From positions 1 to 49,760 of the forward strand of contig JAOBWK010000018.1 of assembly GCA_025463305.1 (NCBI GenBank): 49,760 nt of DNA, given 5' to 3'. The DNA is from Ilumatobacteraceae bacterium. GTDB taxonomy: Bacteria > Actinomycetota > Acidimicrobiia > Acidimicrobiales > Ilumatobacteraceae. Each line of letters starts with the position of its first letter. The first letter of the stretch is position 1. A program made the position numbers and the translations under genes. Below, one piece after another: positions 34,098 through 47,031 of this stretch. The notes under the pieces were generated by a model that worked only from the letters and a program-made list of their open reading frames with translations, ran no database searches and was not told the origin of the DNA.

Positions 34098-35153
34098 ATG
34101 TCTGCGTTCGCTGCCTCGCTGGCCGAATCGTCCCGCTCGAACTTCGTCGACGTCGACGTGCCGCTGTGGTGTTGGGTGTTCCTCGGCGCCGCCATCGTCA
34201 CGATGCTCACCATCGACCTCGTCCGCCACCGCGACGATCACGAGCCGTCGCCGCGTGAGGCACTGATCGAATCGGCCGTCTGGATCGCCTGCGGGCTGAG
34301 CTTCTCGCTGTTCGTCGCGCTGCAGTTCGGCAGTGCCGCGTTCGGCGAGTACATCAGCGGCTACCTGATCGAGAAGTCGCTCAGCGTCGACAACGTGTTC
34401 GTCTGGTCGATGCTCTTCACGACGATGGCCATCCCGCTGAAGTACCAGCACCGGGTGCTGTTCTGGGGCATCTTCGGCGCTCTCGCGCTGCGCGCCGGGT
34501 TCGTCGTACTCGGCTCGGCGCTGATCACCACGTTCTGGTGGGTGCTGCTGATCTTCGGCGTCTTCCTGATCTACACGGGCGTGAAGATCTTCCGCCACCG
34601 CAACGAAGACGCCGGTGACGGCGAGGACGCGGCGAAGCAGTCCACCCCTGGACTCGGGCTGCTGCGCCGGATCATGCCGGTGACCGACACGTTCGACGGT
34701 CACAAGTTCTTCACCCGCAAGAACATGAAGCGGGCGGCCACTCCCCTGCTGGCCGCGCTCGTGGTGATCGAGGTCACCGACATCATCTTCGCCGTCGACT
34801 CGGTGCCGGCGATCCTCGCGGTTTCCCACGAGTCGTTCATCGTGCTCTCGTCGAACGCGTTCGCGATCCTCGGCCTGCGGGCGATGTACTTCCTGCTCGC
34901 CAACGCCAAGGAGCAGTTCTTCTACCTCTCGCACGCGCTGGGCGGCATCCTCGTCTTCGTCGGCGCCAAGATGACGGTCTCCCACTGGGTGCACGTGAAC
35001 ACCTACCTGTCGCTCGGCATCATCGTGGCGATGCTGGTGGCGGCGATCGTCGCGAGCCTCCGACGGAACACGAGCGGTGACGCTCGCAACGCGCTTCAGG
35101 TCAAGCCGGTGCATGCCGATGGTGAGGTGCACTCCGAGACCCCTGAGCGCTGA
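34098..35153 (+). CDS. TerC/Alx-family integral membrane protein
   Basis: 351 residues with eight or nine hydrophobic segments. Landmarks of the family: GYLIEKSLSVDNVFVWSMLF near residue ~95 and LLAALVVIEVTDIIFAVDSVPAI near ~225, each carrying the conserved acidic residues (SVDN, EVTD, VDSVPA) thought to bind metal. TerC and Alx homologues export manganese or protect from metal stress and load exported metalloproteins. ATG 34098 with AGGAG at 34086-34090. Translation is predicted to be turned on by the upstream riboswitch when manganese is high, consistent with an Mn2+ exporter role. The start of the PAS-GGDEF-EAL gene follows 22 bases downstream, so both may share the transcript. Confidence 0.95.
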   Translation: MSAFAASLAESSRSNFVDVDVPLWCWVFLGAAIVTMLTIDLVRHRDDHEPSPREALIESAVWIACGLSFSLFVALQFGSAAFGEYISGYLIEKSLSVDNVFVWSMLFTTMAIPLKYQHRVLFWGIFGALALRAGFVVLGSALITTFWWVLLIFGVFLIYTGVKIFRHRNEDAGDGEDAAKQSTPGLGLLRRIMPVTDTFDGHKFFTRKNMKRAATPLLAALVVIEVTDIIFAVDSVPAILAVSHESFIVLSSNAFAILGLRAMYFLLANAKEQFFYLSHALGGILVFVGAKMTVSHWVHVNTYLSLGIIVAMLVAAIVASLRRNTSGDARNALQVKPVHADGEVHSETPER

Positions 35154-35175
35154 ACGAACGATCGAGAGGATGAGC

Positions 35176-38079
35176 ATGACCGTTTCGTTGCATCCTCGGA
35201 CCGATCTCCCGTTCGTGCCCGACCTCGCCGACGAGGCGGGCACGACCACGCTCCGCATCCTCGAGACCCTGCACTCGAAGGCGCCCGTCGGATTCGCGTT
35301 CTTGGACCGGAGCCTCCGCTTGGTTCGCCTCAACCAGGCGATGGCCGACATCTTCGGCCTCGATGGCGACGCGATCGGCCGGCCGCTGTGCGAGGTGCTG
35401 CCCCGAGCCTGGCGGCGGATCGAGCCGATGATGCGCCAGGTCGCCGAACGCGGCGAGCCGGTCGTCGATGTCGAGATCACCTGGCGCTGGTCTGATCCCC
35501 ACGATCCTCGCCAGCTGTTGGCCAGCTTCTACCCGGTGGCATCGGATCACGTCACGATCGGCATCGGTGCGGTCGTGGTCGACGTCACCGAGCGCCGCCA
35601 GTCCGAGGAAGAGGCCCGCTTCCAGAGCGAGATGCTCTCCGTCGCCGGTCAGGCTGTCGTCGCGATCGATCTCGACCGCGTCATCATCCACTGGAACCGA
35701 GCGGCCGAGGAGATGTACGGCTGGACGGCTGCGGAGGCGATCGGACGCAAGTCGTACGAGCTCTTGCCACGCAAGGAGGCCGCCAGCACGGCCCAGGTCA
35801 TCATCGACGCGATGCGCGAGGGACGGACGTTGTCGCACGACTACGAGTTCGTCCGGCGCGACGGCACCACGGTCAGCACGTACGTGACCCACAAGCCGAT
35901 GTTCGACCCGGACGGGAACCTCGAAGCGGTCATCGCCGTCGCGATCGACGTCTCCGAACGCCGCGCCGGCGAGCTCGAGCGACTCGCTGTCCAGCGTGAG
36001 TTGGAGCAGAGCCGACGACGGCTCTCCGAGGCGCAGCGGACAGCGCACCTCGGCAGCTTCGAGTTCGACGTCACCGCCGGCGACCTGCGCTGGTCCGACG
36101 AGTTCTTCCGCATCCTCCGGCTCGACCAGCGCATCCTTCCGAGCGCTCCCGTCTTCATGTCGATGGTGCATCCGGACGACCTCGCCGAGATGCAGAGCGC
36201 ATGGAAGGCCGCGATCGAGATCGGCCGCCCGTTCGACCTCGAGTTCCGCGTCGTCGCGGCGGACAGCGTGGAGCGCTTCGTTCACATGCGTGCCGTGGCC
36301 GAGACCGACACGTACGGCGAGATCGTCCGCCTCGCCGGCACGATGACCGACATCACCGAACGCGTCGAGGCCGACCGCGTGCGCGGGGCCGCCGAGATGC
36401 GGTTCGAGATCGGCTTCGAGCAGTCGGCCATCGGCGCGGTCATCACCGACCTGCACGGCATCCCGACCCGGGTCAACGGCGCGCTCTGCTCGATCCTCGG
36501 CAGGCCGGCCGAGCAGCTGCTCGGACGGCGTTGGACGGAGTACACACCGACCGGCGAGGTGTGGATGGGCGGCGCGGTCCAGGCCCGAGAGGTGCTGGGC
36601 AACGACACCTTCCACGACGAGCGCCGCTACGTGCGTCCCGACGGCAGCATCGTGTGGACGTCGTGCCACGTCACGCTCGTGCGCGACGTCGCCGGGCTGC
36701 CGCAGTACTACTTCGTGCAGCTGCAGGACATCACCGAGCGCAAGCTGATGGAGATCGAGCTCGCCCACCAGGCCGTGCACGACACCCTCACCGGGCTGCC
36801 GAACCGGGCGCTGCTCACCGATCGGCTCAACCACGGCCTCGCCGGCGCCAAGCGTCGCAACTCCCAGCTCGGGGTGATGTTCCTCGACGTCGACCAGTTC
36901 AAGCTGGTCAACGACGCCGTCGGGCACGAGTCCGGCGACCACCTGCTCCGCGAGATCGCGCGCCGGATCCTCGCCGCCGTCCGCCCCGGCGACACCGTGG
37001 CCCGCTTCGGGGGCGACGAGTTCGTGGTGGTGTGCGACGACGTGACGCAGGTCGAGGCGGAACAGATCGCTGCACGCGTGCTCGACTTCGTCCGCCGCCC
37101 GACCCTGATCGGCGAGACCGAGATCCACACGTCGGTCAGCCTCGGCCTTGCGTTCTCCGACGACGCGTCGACGGCCGCCAGCCTGCTGCGCGACTCGGAC
37201 GCGGCGATGTACCTCGCCAAGGAACGGGGCCGGAGCCGGGTCGAGGTCTTCGGCGAGTCGCTGCGGGCCAAGGCCGTGCAGCGCTGGGTCACGTCGGCCG
37301 AGCTCCACCGGGCGCTCGAGCGCGGCGAGCTCGCCGTGCACTACCAGCCGGTCATCGACATCGCCAACGGCAGCCTCGTCAGCGCCGAGGCGCTCGTGCG
37401 CTGGAACCATCCCGAGCGCGGGCTCGTCGGTCCCGTCGAGTTCATCCCGTTCGCCGAGGAGAACGGCCTCGTCGTCCCGATCGGCGAATGGGTGCTGGAG
37501 GAGGCCTGCCGTCAGCTGCGCGAGTGGCAGCAGATGCGGCGCGGACATCCCGACGATCCCCGGATGTCGATCGCGGTGAACCTGTCGGTGCGCCAGATGC
37601 TGGCGCCCGACATCGCGACGGTCATCAGCGACGTGCTGCACCGCACCGGGATCCAGCCCGAGGACCTCTGCCTCGAGCTCACCGAGAGCGTCTTCATGGA
37701 GGACGCCGACTACTTCAGCCGAGTCCTCGCCGAGATCAAGGCGATCGGCGTCGACCTCGCGATCGACGACTTCGGCACCGGCTACTCCTCGCTCAGCTAC
37801 CTCAAGCAGTTCCCGGTGGACACTGTGAAGATCGACCGGGCGTTCGTCGACGGGCTGGGCACCGATCCCCACGACACGGCCCTCGTCGCGGCGATCGTCG
37901 CGATGGCCGGTGCGCTCGACCTCTCGATCATCGCCGAGGGCGCCGAGACCAACGACCAGCTCGTCGAGCTGGGCAAGCTCGGCGTCCGCCGCGTGCAGGG
38001 TTACGTGCTCGCTCGACCGATGCCGGCCGATGCGCTCACCCGGCTCATCGCCGCGCGCACGCGGTGGGCCGTTCGCTGA
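35176..38079 (+). CDS. Multi-PAS GGDEF-EAL cyclic-di-GMP protein
   Basis: 967 residues, no membrane helix. ATG 35176 chosen because GAGAGG lies six bases upstream. Four PAS-like sensor domains occupy about residues 20-145 (APVGFAFLDRSLRLVRLNQAM), 150-275 (VVAIDLDRVIIHWNRAAEEMYGW), 285-405 (LGSFEFDVTAGDLRWSDEFF, PAS_3 type) and 410-530 (GAVITDLHGIPTRVNGALC). The GGDEF domain follows (DTLTGLPNRALLTDRL; ARFGGDEF at ~610) with RPGD exactly five residues before GGDEF, an intact I-site. The EAL domain has SAEALVRWNHPERG at ~737, LCLELTES, AIDDFGTGYSSLSYLK and KIDRAFVDG, all catalytic residues. It could both make and degrade cyclic-di-GMP. The ligand of the PAS domains is unknown; no heme or flavin motif is certain. 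Confidence 0.95.
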   Translation: MTVSLHPRTDLPFVPDLADEAGTTTLRILETLHSKAPVGFAFLDRSLRLVRLNQAMADIFGLDGDAIGRPLCEVLPRAWRRIEPMMRQVAERGEPVVDVEITWRWSDPHDPRQLLASFYPVASDHVTIGIGAVVVDVTERRQSEEEARFQSEMLSVAGQAVVAIDLDRVIIHWNRAAEEMYGWTAAEAIGRKSYELLPRKEAASTAQVIIDAMREGRTLSHDYEFVRRDGTTVSTYVTHKPMFDPDGNLEAVIAVAIDVSERRAGELERLAVQRELEQSRRRLSEAQRTAHLGSFEFDVTAGDLRWSDEFFRILRLDQRILPSAPVFMSMVHPDDLAEMQSAWKAAIEIGRPFDLEFRVVAADSVERFVHMRAVAETDTYGEIVRLAGTMTDITERVEADRVRGAAEMRFEIGFEQSAIGAVITDLHGIPTRVNGALCSILGRPAEQLLGRRWTEYTPTGEVWMGGAVQAREVLGNDTFHDERRYVRPDGSIVWTSCHVTLVRDVAGLPQYYFVQLQDITERKLMEIELAHQAVHDTLTGLPNRALLTDRLNHGLAGAKRRNSQLGVMFLDVDQFKLVNDAVGHESGDHLLREIARRILAAVRPGDTVARFGGDEFVVVCDDVTQVEAEQIAARVLDFVRRPTLIGETEIHTSVSLGLAFSDDASTAASLLRDSDAAMYLAKERGRSRVEVFGESLRAKAVQRWVTSAELHRALERGELAVHYQPVIDIANGSLVSAEALVRWNHPERGLVGPVEFIPFAEENGLVVPIGEWVLEEACRQLREWQQMRRGHPDDPRMSIAVNLSVRQMLAPDIATVISDVLHRTGIQPEDLCLELTESVFMEDADYFSRVLAEIKAIGVDLAIDDFGTGYSSLSYLKQFPVDTVKIDRAFVDGLGTDPHDTALVAAIVAMAGALDLSIIAEGAETNDQLVELGKLGVRRVQGYVLARPMPADALTRLIAARTRWAVR

Positions 38080-38103
38080 CGCCCCGACGAGCTACGGGCG
38101 ACG

Positions 38104-40014
38104 TCACTCGTCCGCCGGTCCGGCGAGGATCTCGTCGAGCCCGGCCTCGCCCTGGTGGAACTTCGCGTACACCGCGTCGGCCACTGCTTCGGGCAGCCAC
38201 GTCAGCGACTTCAGCGTGTCGAGGGACGCGCGCTTGACGGCGTTCACGCCGCCGAGCTCCTTGCTGAGCCGGGCCTTGCGCGTCTCGCCGAGACCGGGGA
38301 TGTCGTCGAGCGAGCTCTTCGTCATCCGCTTGCCGCGCAGCTCGCGGTGGAACGTGTTGGCGAAGCGGTGGGCCTCGTCGCGGATGCGCTGCAGCATGAA
38401 CAGCGCCTCGCCGCCACGGGGCACGTTGATCGGCTCGCTGCGGCCCGGCACGTAGACCTCCTCGAACCGCTTGGCGAGCGATGCGAGCGGGATCTCGTCC
38501 TCCAACCCCAACGCCTTGACGACGCGCTCGGCGACCGCGAGCTGACCCTTGCCGCCGTCGACCAGCAGCAGTTGCGGCGGGTAGGCGAACTTGCCCGGCC
38601 GATCGCCGCGCTCGTTGACCGGTTGGTCGCGCTCCTCGATGTAGGCCGTCAGGCGGCGGGTGAGGACCTCTTCCATCGCCGCGTAGTCGTCGTTGCCGGC
38701 GACCGTCTTGATCTTGAACCGCCGGTACTCGCGCTTGTTGGGCAGGCCGTCCTCGAGCACCACCATCGAGCCGACGTAGTCGGTGCCCTGCATGTGCGCC
38801 ATGTCGTAGCACTCGATCCGCAGCGGCGCCTCGGGCAGGTGCAGCAGGTCCTGCAGCTCGGTGAGCGCCCGGCTGCGCGTGTTGTGGTCCGCTGCGCGAC
38901 GCAGACGATGGCGGGTGAACTCCTCCTTGGCGTTGCGGGTGACCGTCTCGTGCAGGTCGCGCTTGTCGCCGCGCTGCGGCACCCGGATCTGCACCCGGGA
39001 ACCACGCAGGTGGGTGAGCCACTCCTCGTACGTCTGGCCGTCCTCGGGTTCGACGGGCACGAGGACCTGCTTGGGGATGCCGAGCGGCGGCTCGTCGCCG
39101 TACATCTCCTCCATGATCCGGTCGATCAGGCCACCGGCGCTGAGGTCCTCGACCTTGTCGACGATGAACCCCTTGCGGCCGACCACACGACCTTTGCGCA
39201 CGTAGAACACCTGGACCGCCGCCTCGAGCTCGTCCTCGGCGAGGCCGATCACGTCGATGTCCTCGTTGCGCTCGCCGACCATCTGCTGCTTCTCGATCGC
39301 GCGCAGCACCGCGGTCCACCGGTCGCGCAGACGCGCGGCGCGTTCGAACTCCAGCTCCTTGGCGGCCGCACGCATGTCGGTCTCCAGGCGCTTGACGATC
39401 TCGTCGGTGTCGCCGTCGAGGAAGTCGCACAGCTCGTCGACCTGCTGGAGGTAGCTCGTCTCGTCGATCTCGCCGACGCACGGTCCACTGCACTTCTCGA
39501 TGTGGAACAGCAGGCACGGTCGGCCGATGCGCTGGTGCTCGGCGAACTTGCCGTTGCTGCACGTGCGCACGGGGAAGCTGCGCAGCAGCAGGTCGAGCGT
39601 GTCGCGGATGGCGTAGGCGTGCGCGTAGGGGCCGAAGTAGCGGACGCCCTTGCGCTTGCGGCCGCGCATCACCAGGGCGCGTGGGTACTCCTCGTCGAGC
39701 GTGACGGCGAGGAACGGATAGCTCTTGTCGTCGCGCAGGCGGATGTTGAAGCGCGGGCGGTGCTGCTTGATCAGCGTCCACTCGAGCATCAGCGCCTCGA
39801 CCTCGTTGCGGACCTCGATCCACTCGACGGTCTCGGCGGTGAGCACCATCTGCGCGGTGCGGGCGTGGAGGTTGCGCGGGTCCTGGAAGTAGTTGCTCAG
39901 CCGCTGGCGCAGGCTCGACGCCTTGCCGACGTAGATGACGCGGCCCTCGGCATCCTTGAACTGGTACGAGCCAGGGCCCTCTGGAATGGTTCCGGACGGG
40001 GGGCGCTTCACCAT
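38104..40014 (-). CDS. uvrC: Excinuclease ABC subunit C
   Basis: 636 residues. Makes both incisions around a DNA lesion with UvrB. N-terminal GIY-YIG nuclease: PGSYQFKDAEGRVIYVGKASSLRQRLSNYF; then YFGPYAHAYAIRDTLDLL, a UvrB-binding UVR helix (~205-240, EIVKRLETDMRAAAKELEFERAARLRDRW), the RNase H-like C-terminal nuclease (IECYDMAHMQGTDYVGSMVVLEDG and LLLVDGGKGQLAVA) and helix-hairpin-helix motifs (LDDIPGLGETRKARLSKELGG). ATG 40014 begins VKRPPSGTIP; the earlier in-frame region is not family-like. Ribosome site weak. In actinobacteria uvrC usually abuts rapZ; here about 5 kb separate them. Confidence 0.97.
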   Translation of the reverse strand: MVKRPPSGTIPEGPGSYQFKDAEGRVIYVGKASSLRQRLSNYFQDPRNLHARTAQMVLTAETVEWIEVRNEVEALMLEWTLIKQHRPRFNIRLRDDKSYPFLAVTLDEEYPRALVMRGRKRKGVRYFGPYAHAYAIRDTLDLLLRSFPVRTCSNGKFAEHQRIGRPCLLFHIEKCSGPCVGEIDETSYLQQVDELCDFLDGDTDEIVKRLETDMRAAAKELEFERAARLRDRWTAVLRAIEKQQMVGERNEDIDVIGLAEDELEAAVQVFYVRKGRVVGRKGFIVDKVEDLSAGGLIDRIMEEMYGDEPPLGIPKQVLVPVEPEDGQTYEEWLTHLRGSRVQIRVPQRGDKRDLHETVTRNAKEEFTRHRLRRAADHNTRSRALTELQDLLHLPEAPLRIECYDMAHMQGTDYVGSMVVLEDGLPNKREYRRFKIKTVAGNDDYAAMEEVLTRRLTAYIEERDQPVNERGDRPGKFAYPPQLLLVDGGKGQLAVAERVVKALGLEDEIPLASLAKRFEEVYVPGRSEPINVPRGGEALFMLQRIRDEAHRFANTFHRELRGKRMTKSSLDDIPGLGETRKARLSKELGGVNAVKRASLDTLKSLTWLPEAVADAVYAKFHQGEAGLDEILAGPADE

Positions 40015-40082
40015 GCCCGTTCGATGATACAGGCGTTCGATCGACGGAGAGAGCGCCCTCGTCGACGCTAGGGTGAAGGGCA

Positions 40083-40982
40083 ATGCCTGGCCGCTACCGG
40101 TTCTCCATGCCATCCAGCCGCGACCATTCCGATCCCTGGTTCCGTCTCGGCTCGATCGACGTCACCACCACGGTCATTGTCGCGTTCGGGTGCGTCGTCA
40201 GCTTCTTCGCGTATGCCGCGAGCCCCTCGTCGCTGAACCCGCTGGTCCTCTTCCCCGCTGACGTGAAGTCGGGCCAGATCTGGCGGCTCATCACGTGGCC
40301 GTTCGCCAACGACCCCAGCCTCTCGGCCGTCATCGGTGTCGCCATCTTCTGGTACCTCGGCAGCCGCGTCGAGTCCCAGCTCGGCCGGGTGAGGTACCTC
40401 TGGCTGCTCGCGCTCGTCACCGTCATCCCCGCGTTGCTGGCCACCGGACTGAACGTCGCCGACGGTGGCATCCGCGCCCTCGAGATCGCGATCTTCGTCG
40501 TCTTCGTGTGCGAGAACCCGAAGATGCCGTTCTTCTTCGGCATCCCGGCATGGATCCTCGCCGTCGTCATCGTCGGCATCGACATCCTCCAGCTGCTCGG
40601 CGATCGCCAGTCCGAGGTGCTCGTCGTGTACGTGGCCTCGATCATCGTCGCCGTGTGGACGGCGCGCAGCATGGGGATGATCAACGACTTCCAGTGGCTG
40701 CCACAGATCAAGCTGCCCGGACGCTCTGGCGGCGGCTCCAGCGGCGGCAAGGGCAAGCGCAAGGTCGTCCGCAGCAGCGGCGGCTCCGGTAGCAGCAGCG
40801 GCGGCCAGGTCGTCGTCGACGGCCCATGGCCGAGTGCCCCGGTCTACCGCCCCATGCAGGACCAGGCCGAGGTCGACAAGATCCTCGACAAGATCGCCCT
40901 CGTCGGCATGGACGGCCTGACGTCGGACGAGAAGAAGCGGCTCAACGAAGCCAGCAAGCGCCTCCGCAAGGGCGGCAACTAG
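40083..40982 (+). CDS. Rhomboid-like membrane protein lacking catalytic residues
   Basis: 299 residues. Rhomboid fold cues: first helix TTTVIVAFGCVVSFFAYA, then SGQIWRLITWPFAND (L1 loop WR motif) and AIFWYLGSRVESQLGRVRYLWLLAL. The catalytic Ser motif GxSG is replaced by GGIRALEIA, and the catalytic His in the last helix is missing (VLVVYVASIIVAVWTARSMG), so it is a pseudoprotease. A flexible Gly/Ser/Lys linker (~215-245) leads to a C-terminal helical motif VDKILDKIALVGMDGLTSDEKKRLNEASK like the one found after actinobacterial rhomboids. AAGGG-type site before ATG 40083. Convergent with uvrA, separated by a strong hairpin. Confidence 0.88.
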   Translation: MPGRYRFSMPSSRDHSDPWFRLGSIDVTTTVIVAFGCVVSFFAYAASPSSLNPLVLFPADVKSGQIWRLITWPFANDPSLSAVIGVAIFWYLGSRVESQLGRVRYLWLLALVTVIPALLATGLNVADGGIRALEIAIFVVFVCENPKMPFFFGIPAWILAVVIVGIDILQLLGDRQSEVLVVYVASIIVAVWTARSMGMINDFQWLPQIKLPGRSGGGSSGGKGKRKVVRSSGGSGSSSGGQVVVDGPWPSAPVYRPMQDQAEVDKILDKIALVGMDGLTSDEKKRLNEASKRLRKGGN

Positions 40983-40999
40983 CTCGACCTGATCCCGTC

Positions 41000-41039
41000 G
41001 GAGGGTTTGCCGTGCACCCGGGTGCACCGCAAACCCTCC
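41000..41039. terminator. Bidirectional terminator hairpin between rhomboid-like gene and uvrA
   Basis: GGAGGGTTTGC (41000-41010) is the perfect inverse of GCAAACCCTCC (41029-41039). The core TGCACCCGGGTGCA is itself palindromic, so the stem extends inward with only one mismatch. It lies between two convergent stops at 40982 and 41055, where a factor-independent or bidirectional terminator is expected. There is no flanking T-tract on either side. Confidence 0.75.
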
Positions 41040-41054
41040 ATCGGGCTGTGGGTG

Positions 41055-44150
<3,096 letters not shown>

Positions 44151-44206
44151 CGGGTCGAACCTATCTGGGTGTCGGGGGTCGGGACGGTGGGTGGTCGAGC
44201 GACACG

Positions 44207-46225
44207 TCAGCCGGCGTCGCGCAGCTCGCGGCGGAGCTCCTGGATCTCGTCGCGGAGGCGGGCCGCGTACTCGAAGCGCAGCTCGACGGATGCCTCGTGC
44301 ATCTCCTCCTCGAGCGCCTGGATGAGGCGGGCGAGCTCCTGCTGGGGCAACGACTTCAACTCGCGCTGGACCTTGTCGCGCTCGCGTTGGCGGCGCTTGT
44401 CCTTGCCGGGCAGCGGCGAGCCCGTGTCGGGGCGGAGCATCGAGAGGATGTCGCCGACGGCCTTGCGGATGGTCTGCGGGTTGATGTTGTTCGCCGCGTT
44501 GTACTCCATCTGCTTGACGCGCCGACGCTGCGTTTCCTCGATGGCCCGCTCCATCGAGTTGGTGATCTTGTCGGCGTACATGATGACCTGACCGTCGACG
44601 TTTCGTGCGGCTCGACCCATCGTCTGGATCAGCGAGGTCTCGCTGCGGAGGAAGCCCTCCTTGTCGGCGTCGAGGATGGCGACGAGGGACACCTCGGGCA
44701 GGTCGAGACCCTCGCGCAGCAGGTTGATGCCGACCAGCGCGTCGAACTCGCCGAGGCGCAGGCCGCGCAGCGTCTCGATGCGGGCGATGGTGTCGATGTT
44801 GCTGTGCATGTAGCGCACGCGCATGCCCTGCTCGAGCAGGTACTCGGTGAGGTCCTCGGCCATCTTCTTGGTGAGGGTGGTGATGAGCGCCCGATCCCCG
44901 CGGGCGACGGTGGCGTTGACCTGCTCGATCAGATCGTCGATCTGGCCCTTGGTGGGCTTGATCACGACCTCGGGATCCATCAGCCCGGTGGGACGCACGA
45001 TCTGCTCGACGACCTGCTGCGACACCTTCAGCTCGTACGCGGCCGGCGTGGCCGACAGGAACACGCACTGCGGGATGCGCTCGAGCACTTCCTCGAACTG
45101 CAGCGGCCGGTTGTCACGCGCACTCGGCAGACGGAAGCCGTGCTCGATGAGCTGGTTCTTGCGAGCGAGGTCGCCCATGTACTGACCGTGCAGCTGGGGC
45201 ACCGCCACGTGGCTCTCGTCGATGACGAGGAGGAAGTCCTTGGGGAAGTAGTCGATGAGCGTGAACGGTGGCTCGCCGTAGACCCGACCGTCGATGTGCA
45301 TCGAGTAGTTCTCGATCCCGTTGCAGTACCCGACCTCCTGCATCATCTCCAGGTCGTACTGGGTGCGCATCCGCAGGCGCTGGGCCTCGAGCAGCTTGCC
45401 CTCGGTCTCGAACAGCGCGAGCCGGTCCACCAGCTCCGCCTCGATGCCGGTGATGGCCTTGCGCATCCGCTCCTCGCCGGCGACGTAGTGGGTGGCAGGG
45501 AACACCTGGACCCGCGGCAGCTCGCGGAGCTGCTCGCCCGTCAACGGATCCACCACCGTGATGCGGTCGATGGTGTCGCCGAACATCTCGATCCGGATGA
45601 CCGTCTCGTCGTAGCTGGGGTGGACCTCGATCGTGTCGCCGCGCACGCGGAACTTGCCCCGGCCGAGGGCGATGTCGTTGCGGTCGAACTGCAGGTCCAC
45701 CAACCGGCGCAGGATGCTGCGCTGGTCGTAGTCGACCCCCACGTTCAGGTCGAGCATCTGCCCCTTGTACTCCTCGGGGTTGCCCATGCCGTAGATGCAG
45801 CTGACCGACGCGACGACGATGGTGTCGCGCCGGGTGAGCAGCGCGGCGGTGGCGCTGTGGCGGAGGCGATCGATCTCGTCGTTGATCGACGAGTCCTTCT
45901 CGATGTACGTGTCGCTGGAGGCGATGTACGCCTCGGGCTGGTAGTAGTCGTAGTAGCTGACGAAGTACTCGACCCGGTTCTCGGGGAAGAACTCCTTCAT
46001 CTCCTGAGCGAGCTGGGCCGCCAGCGACTTGTTCGGGGCGAGGATCAGGGTGGGCTTCTGGACCGACTGGATGGTCCAGGCGATGGTGGCGGATTTGCCG
46101 GAACCCGTGATGCCGAGCAGCGTCTGGAAGCGATCCCCACGCTCGATGCCCTCGGACAGCTGGGCGATCGCCTTGGGCTGATCGCCGGCTGGCTCGAAGT
46201 CGGACACCACCTTGAACGGGATCAC
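44207..46225 (-). CDS. uvrB: Excinuclease ABC subunit B
   Basis: 672 residues. DNA-damage verification helicase-like protein. Walker [14 protein letters not shown], beta-hairpin region [44 protein letters not shown]-type box as DESHVAV, motif VI region [15 protein letters not shown] and the C-terminal UVR motif [27 protein letters not shown] that binds UvrC. The start is GTG 46225 ([19 protein letters not shown]), with GGAG very close; an internal alternative is not better. Followed by uvrA on the same strand. Confidence 0.98.
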   Translation of the reverse strand: MIPFKVVSDFEPAGDQPKAIAQLSEGIERGDRFQTLLGITGSGKSATIAWTIQSVQKPTLILAPNKSLAAQLAQEMKEFFPENRVEYFVSYYDYYQPEAYIASSDTYIEKDSSINDEIDRLRHSATAALLTRRDTIVVASVSCIYGMGNPEEYKGQMLDLNVGVDYDQRSILRRLVDLQFDRNDIALGRGKFRVRGDTIEVHPSYDETVIRIEMFGDTIDRITVVDPLTGEQLRELPRVQVFPATHYVAGEERMRKAITGIEAELVDRLALFETEGKLLEAQRLRMRTQYDLEMMQEVGYCNGIENYSMHIDGRVYGEPPFTLIDYFPKDFLLVIDESHVAVPQLHGQYMGDLARKNQLIEHGFRLPSARDNRPLQFEEVLERIPQCVFLSATPAAYELKVSQQVVEQIVRPTGLMDPEVVIKPTKGQIDDLIEQVNATVARGDRALITTLTKKMAEDLTEYLLEQGMRVRYMHSNIDTIARIETLRGLRLGEFDALVGINLLREGLDLPEVSLVAILDADKEGFLRSETSLIQTMGRAARNVDGQVIMYADKITNSMERAIEETQRRRVKQMEYNAANNINPQTIRKAVGDILSMLRPDTGSPLPGKDKRRQRERDKVQRELKSLPQQELARLIQALEEEMHEASVELRFEYAARLRDEIQELRRELRDAG

Positions 46226-46272
46226 CGCTCCAGTGTATCAGCGAACGCCTGTTCGGGATTTGCTGCGGGACC

Positions 46273-46947
46273 TCACCCCAAGTGGCCCTCGCGGACCTCG
46301 GTCGGCGGCGCATCGGGTGCGGGATCGCGCAGCAACGGATCGTCGGGATCGGTGGCGGGCAGCGCCTGCATCCACGCCCACAGCGGATCGAGCTGGGCCT
46401 CGAGCGACGCCCGGTCGCCGGCGTTGTCGACGACGAAGTCGGCGATGGCCAGGCGCTCCTCGCGCGTCACCTGGCGAGCGATGCGGGCGCGGGCGTCGGC
46501 CTCGTCCATCCCGCGGAACTCGACCAGCCGCTGCACCGCGGTCTCGATCGGGAGATCGACCACCGCGACGCCCGCCACCGGGTAGGTGGTGTTCGAGATC
46601 ATCAGCGGCACGTCGAGCACGACGACGTTGCCCGTGCCGAGCTGGGCCCGCATCCGCTCGCGGATCGCCGCACCGATCGCCGGATGGGTGATCGCGTTGA
46701 GCTGCTTGAGCTTCTCCGGATCGGGGAAGACGATGGCCGCAACGGCGAGGCGGTCGAGGTTGCCGTCCTCGGCGATGATGCCGGCACCGAACAGATCCAC
46801 CATCGCGACGAACACCGCCTGGCCGGGCTGCTGCAGCTCGCGTGCGGTCGCATCGGCGTCGATGACGACCGCGCCGCGCCGGGCCAGCTCGGCCGAGACG
46901 GTGGACTTGCCGGACCCGATGCCCCCCGTGAGTCCGACGACGATCAA
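46273..46947 (-). CDS. coaE: Dephospho-CoA kinase
   Basis: About 224 residues. Final step of coenzyme A synthesis. Begins IVVGLTGGIGSGKSTVSAELARRG with the P-loop; VVIDADATARELQQPG, the conserved ITHPAI segment, NVVVLDVPLMISN and the lid/CoA region RLVEFRGMDEADARARIARQ. The start is taken as TTG 46947, with AGGG some eight bases upstream; an earlier TTG at 46986 is in frame but the extra residues are not family-like. The C-terminal tail PATDPDDPLLRDPAPDAPP is extra. coaE next to rpsA and uvrB is the usual actinobacterial order; here a two-component pair is inserted before rpsA. Confidence 0.95.
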   Translation of the reverse strand: MIVVGLTGGIGSGKSTVSAELARRGAVVIDADATARELQQPGQAVFVAMVDLFGAGIIAEDGNLDRLAVAAIVFPDPEKLKQLNAITHPAIGAAIRERMRAQLGTGNVVVLDVPLMISNTTYPVAGVAVVDLPIETAVQRLVEFRGMDEADARARIARQVTREERLAIADFVVDNAGDRASLEAQLDPLWAWMQALPATDPDDPLLRDPAPDAPPTEVREGHLG

Positions 46948-47031
46948 TGTGCTGCGCCCTGCTCGACCATACGAGGACGGTAGCAACCGGCGCCGCTACC
47001 ATCCTCACATGACGGTGAGACCGGGCACCAC

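Noticed and set aside
35101..37872. 923-codon minus-strand frame opposite the PAS-GGDEF-EAL gene
   Set aside because: Antisense shadow: the plus-strand protein has every expected domain motif and the shadow has none.
38155..40071. 638-codon plus-strand frame opposite uvrC
   Set aside because: Mirror frame, Leu/Val/Asp/His rich, no family motifs.
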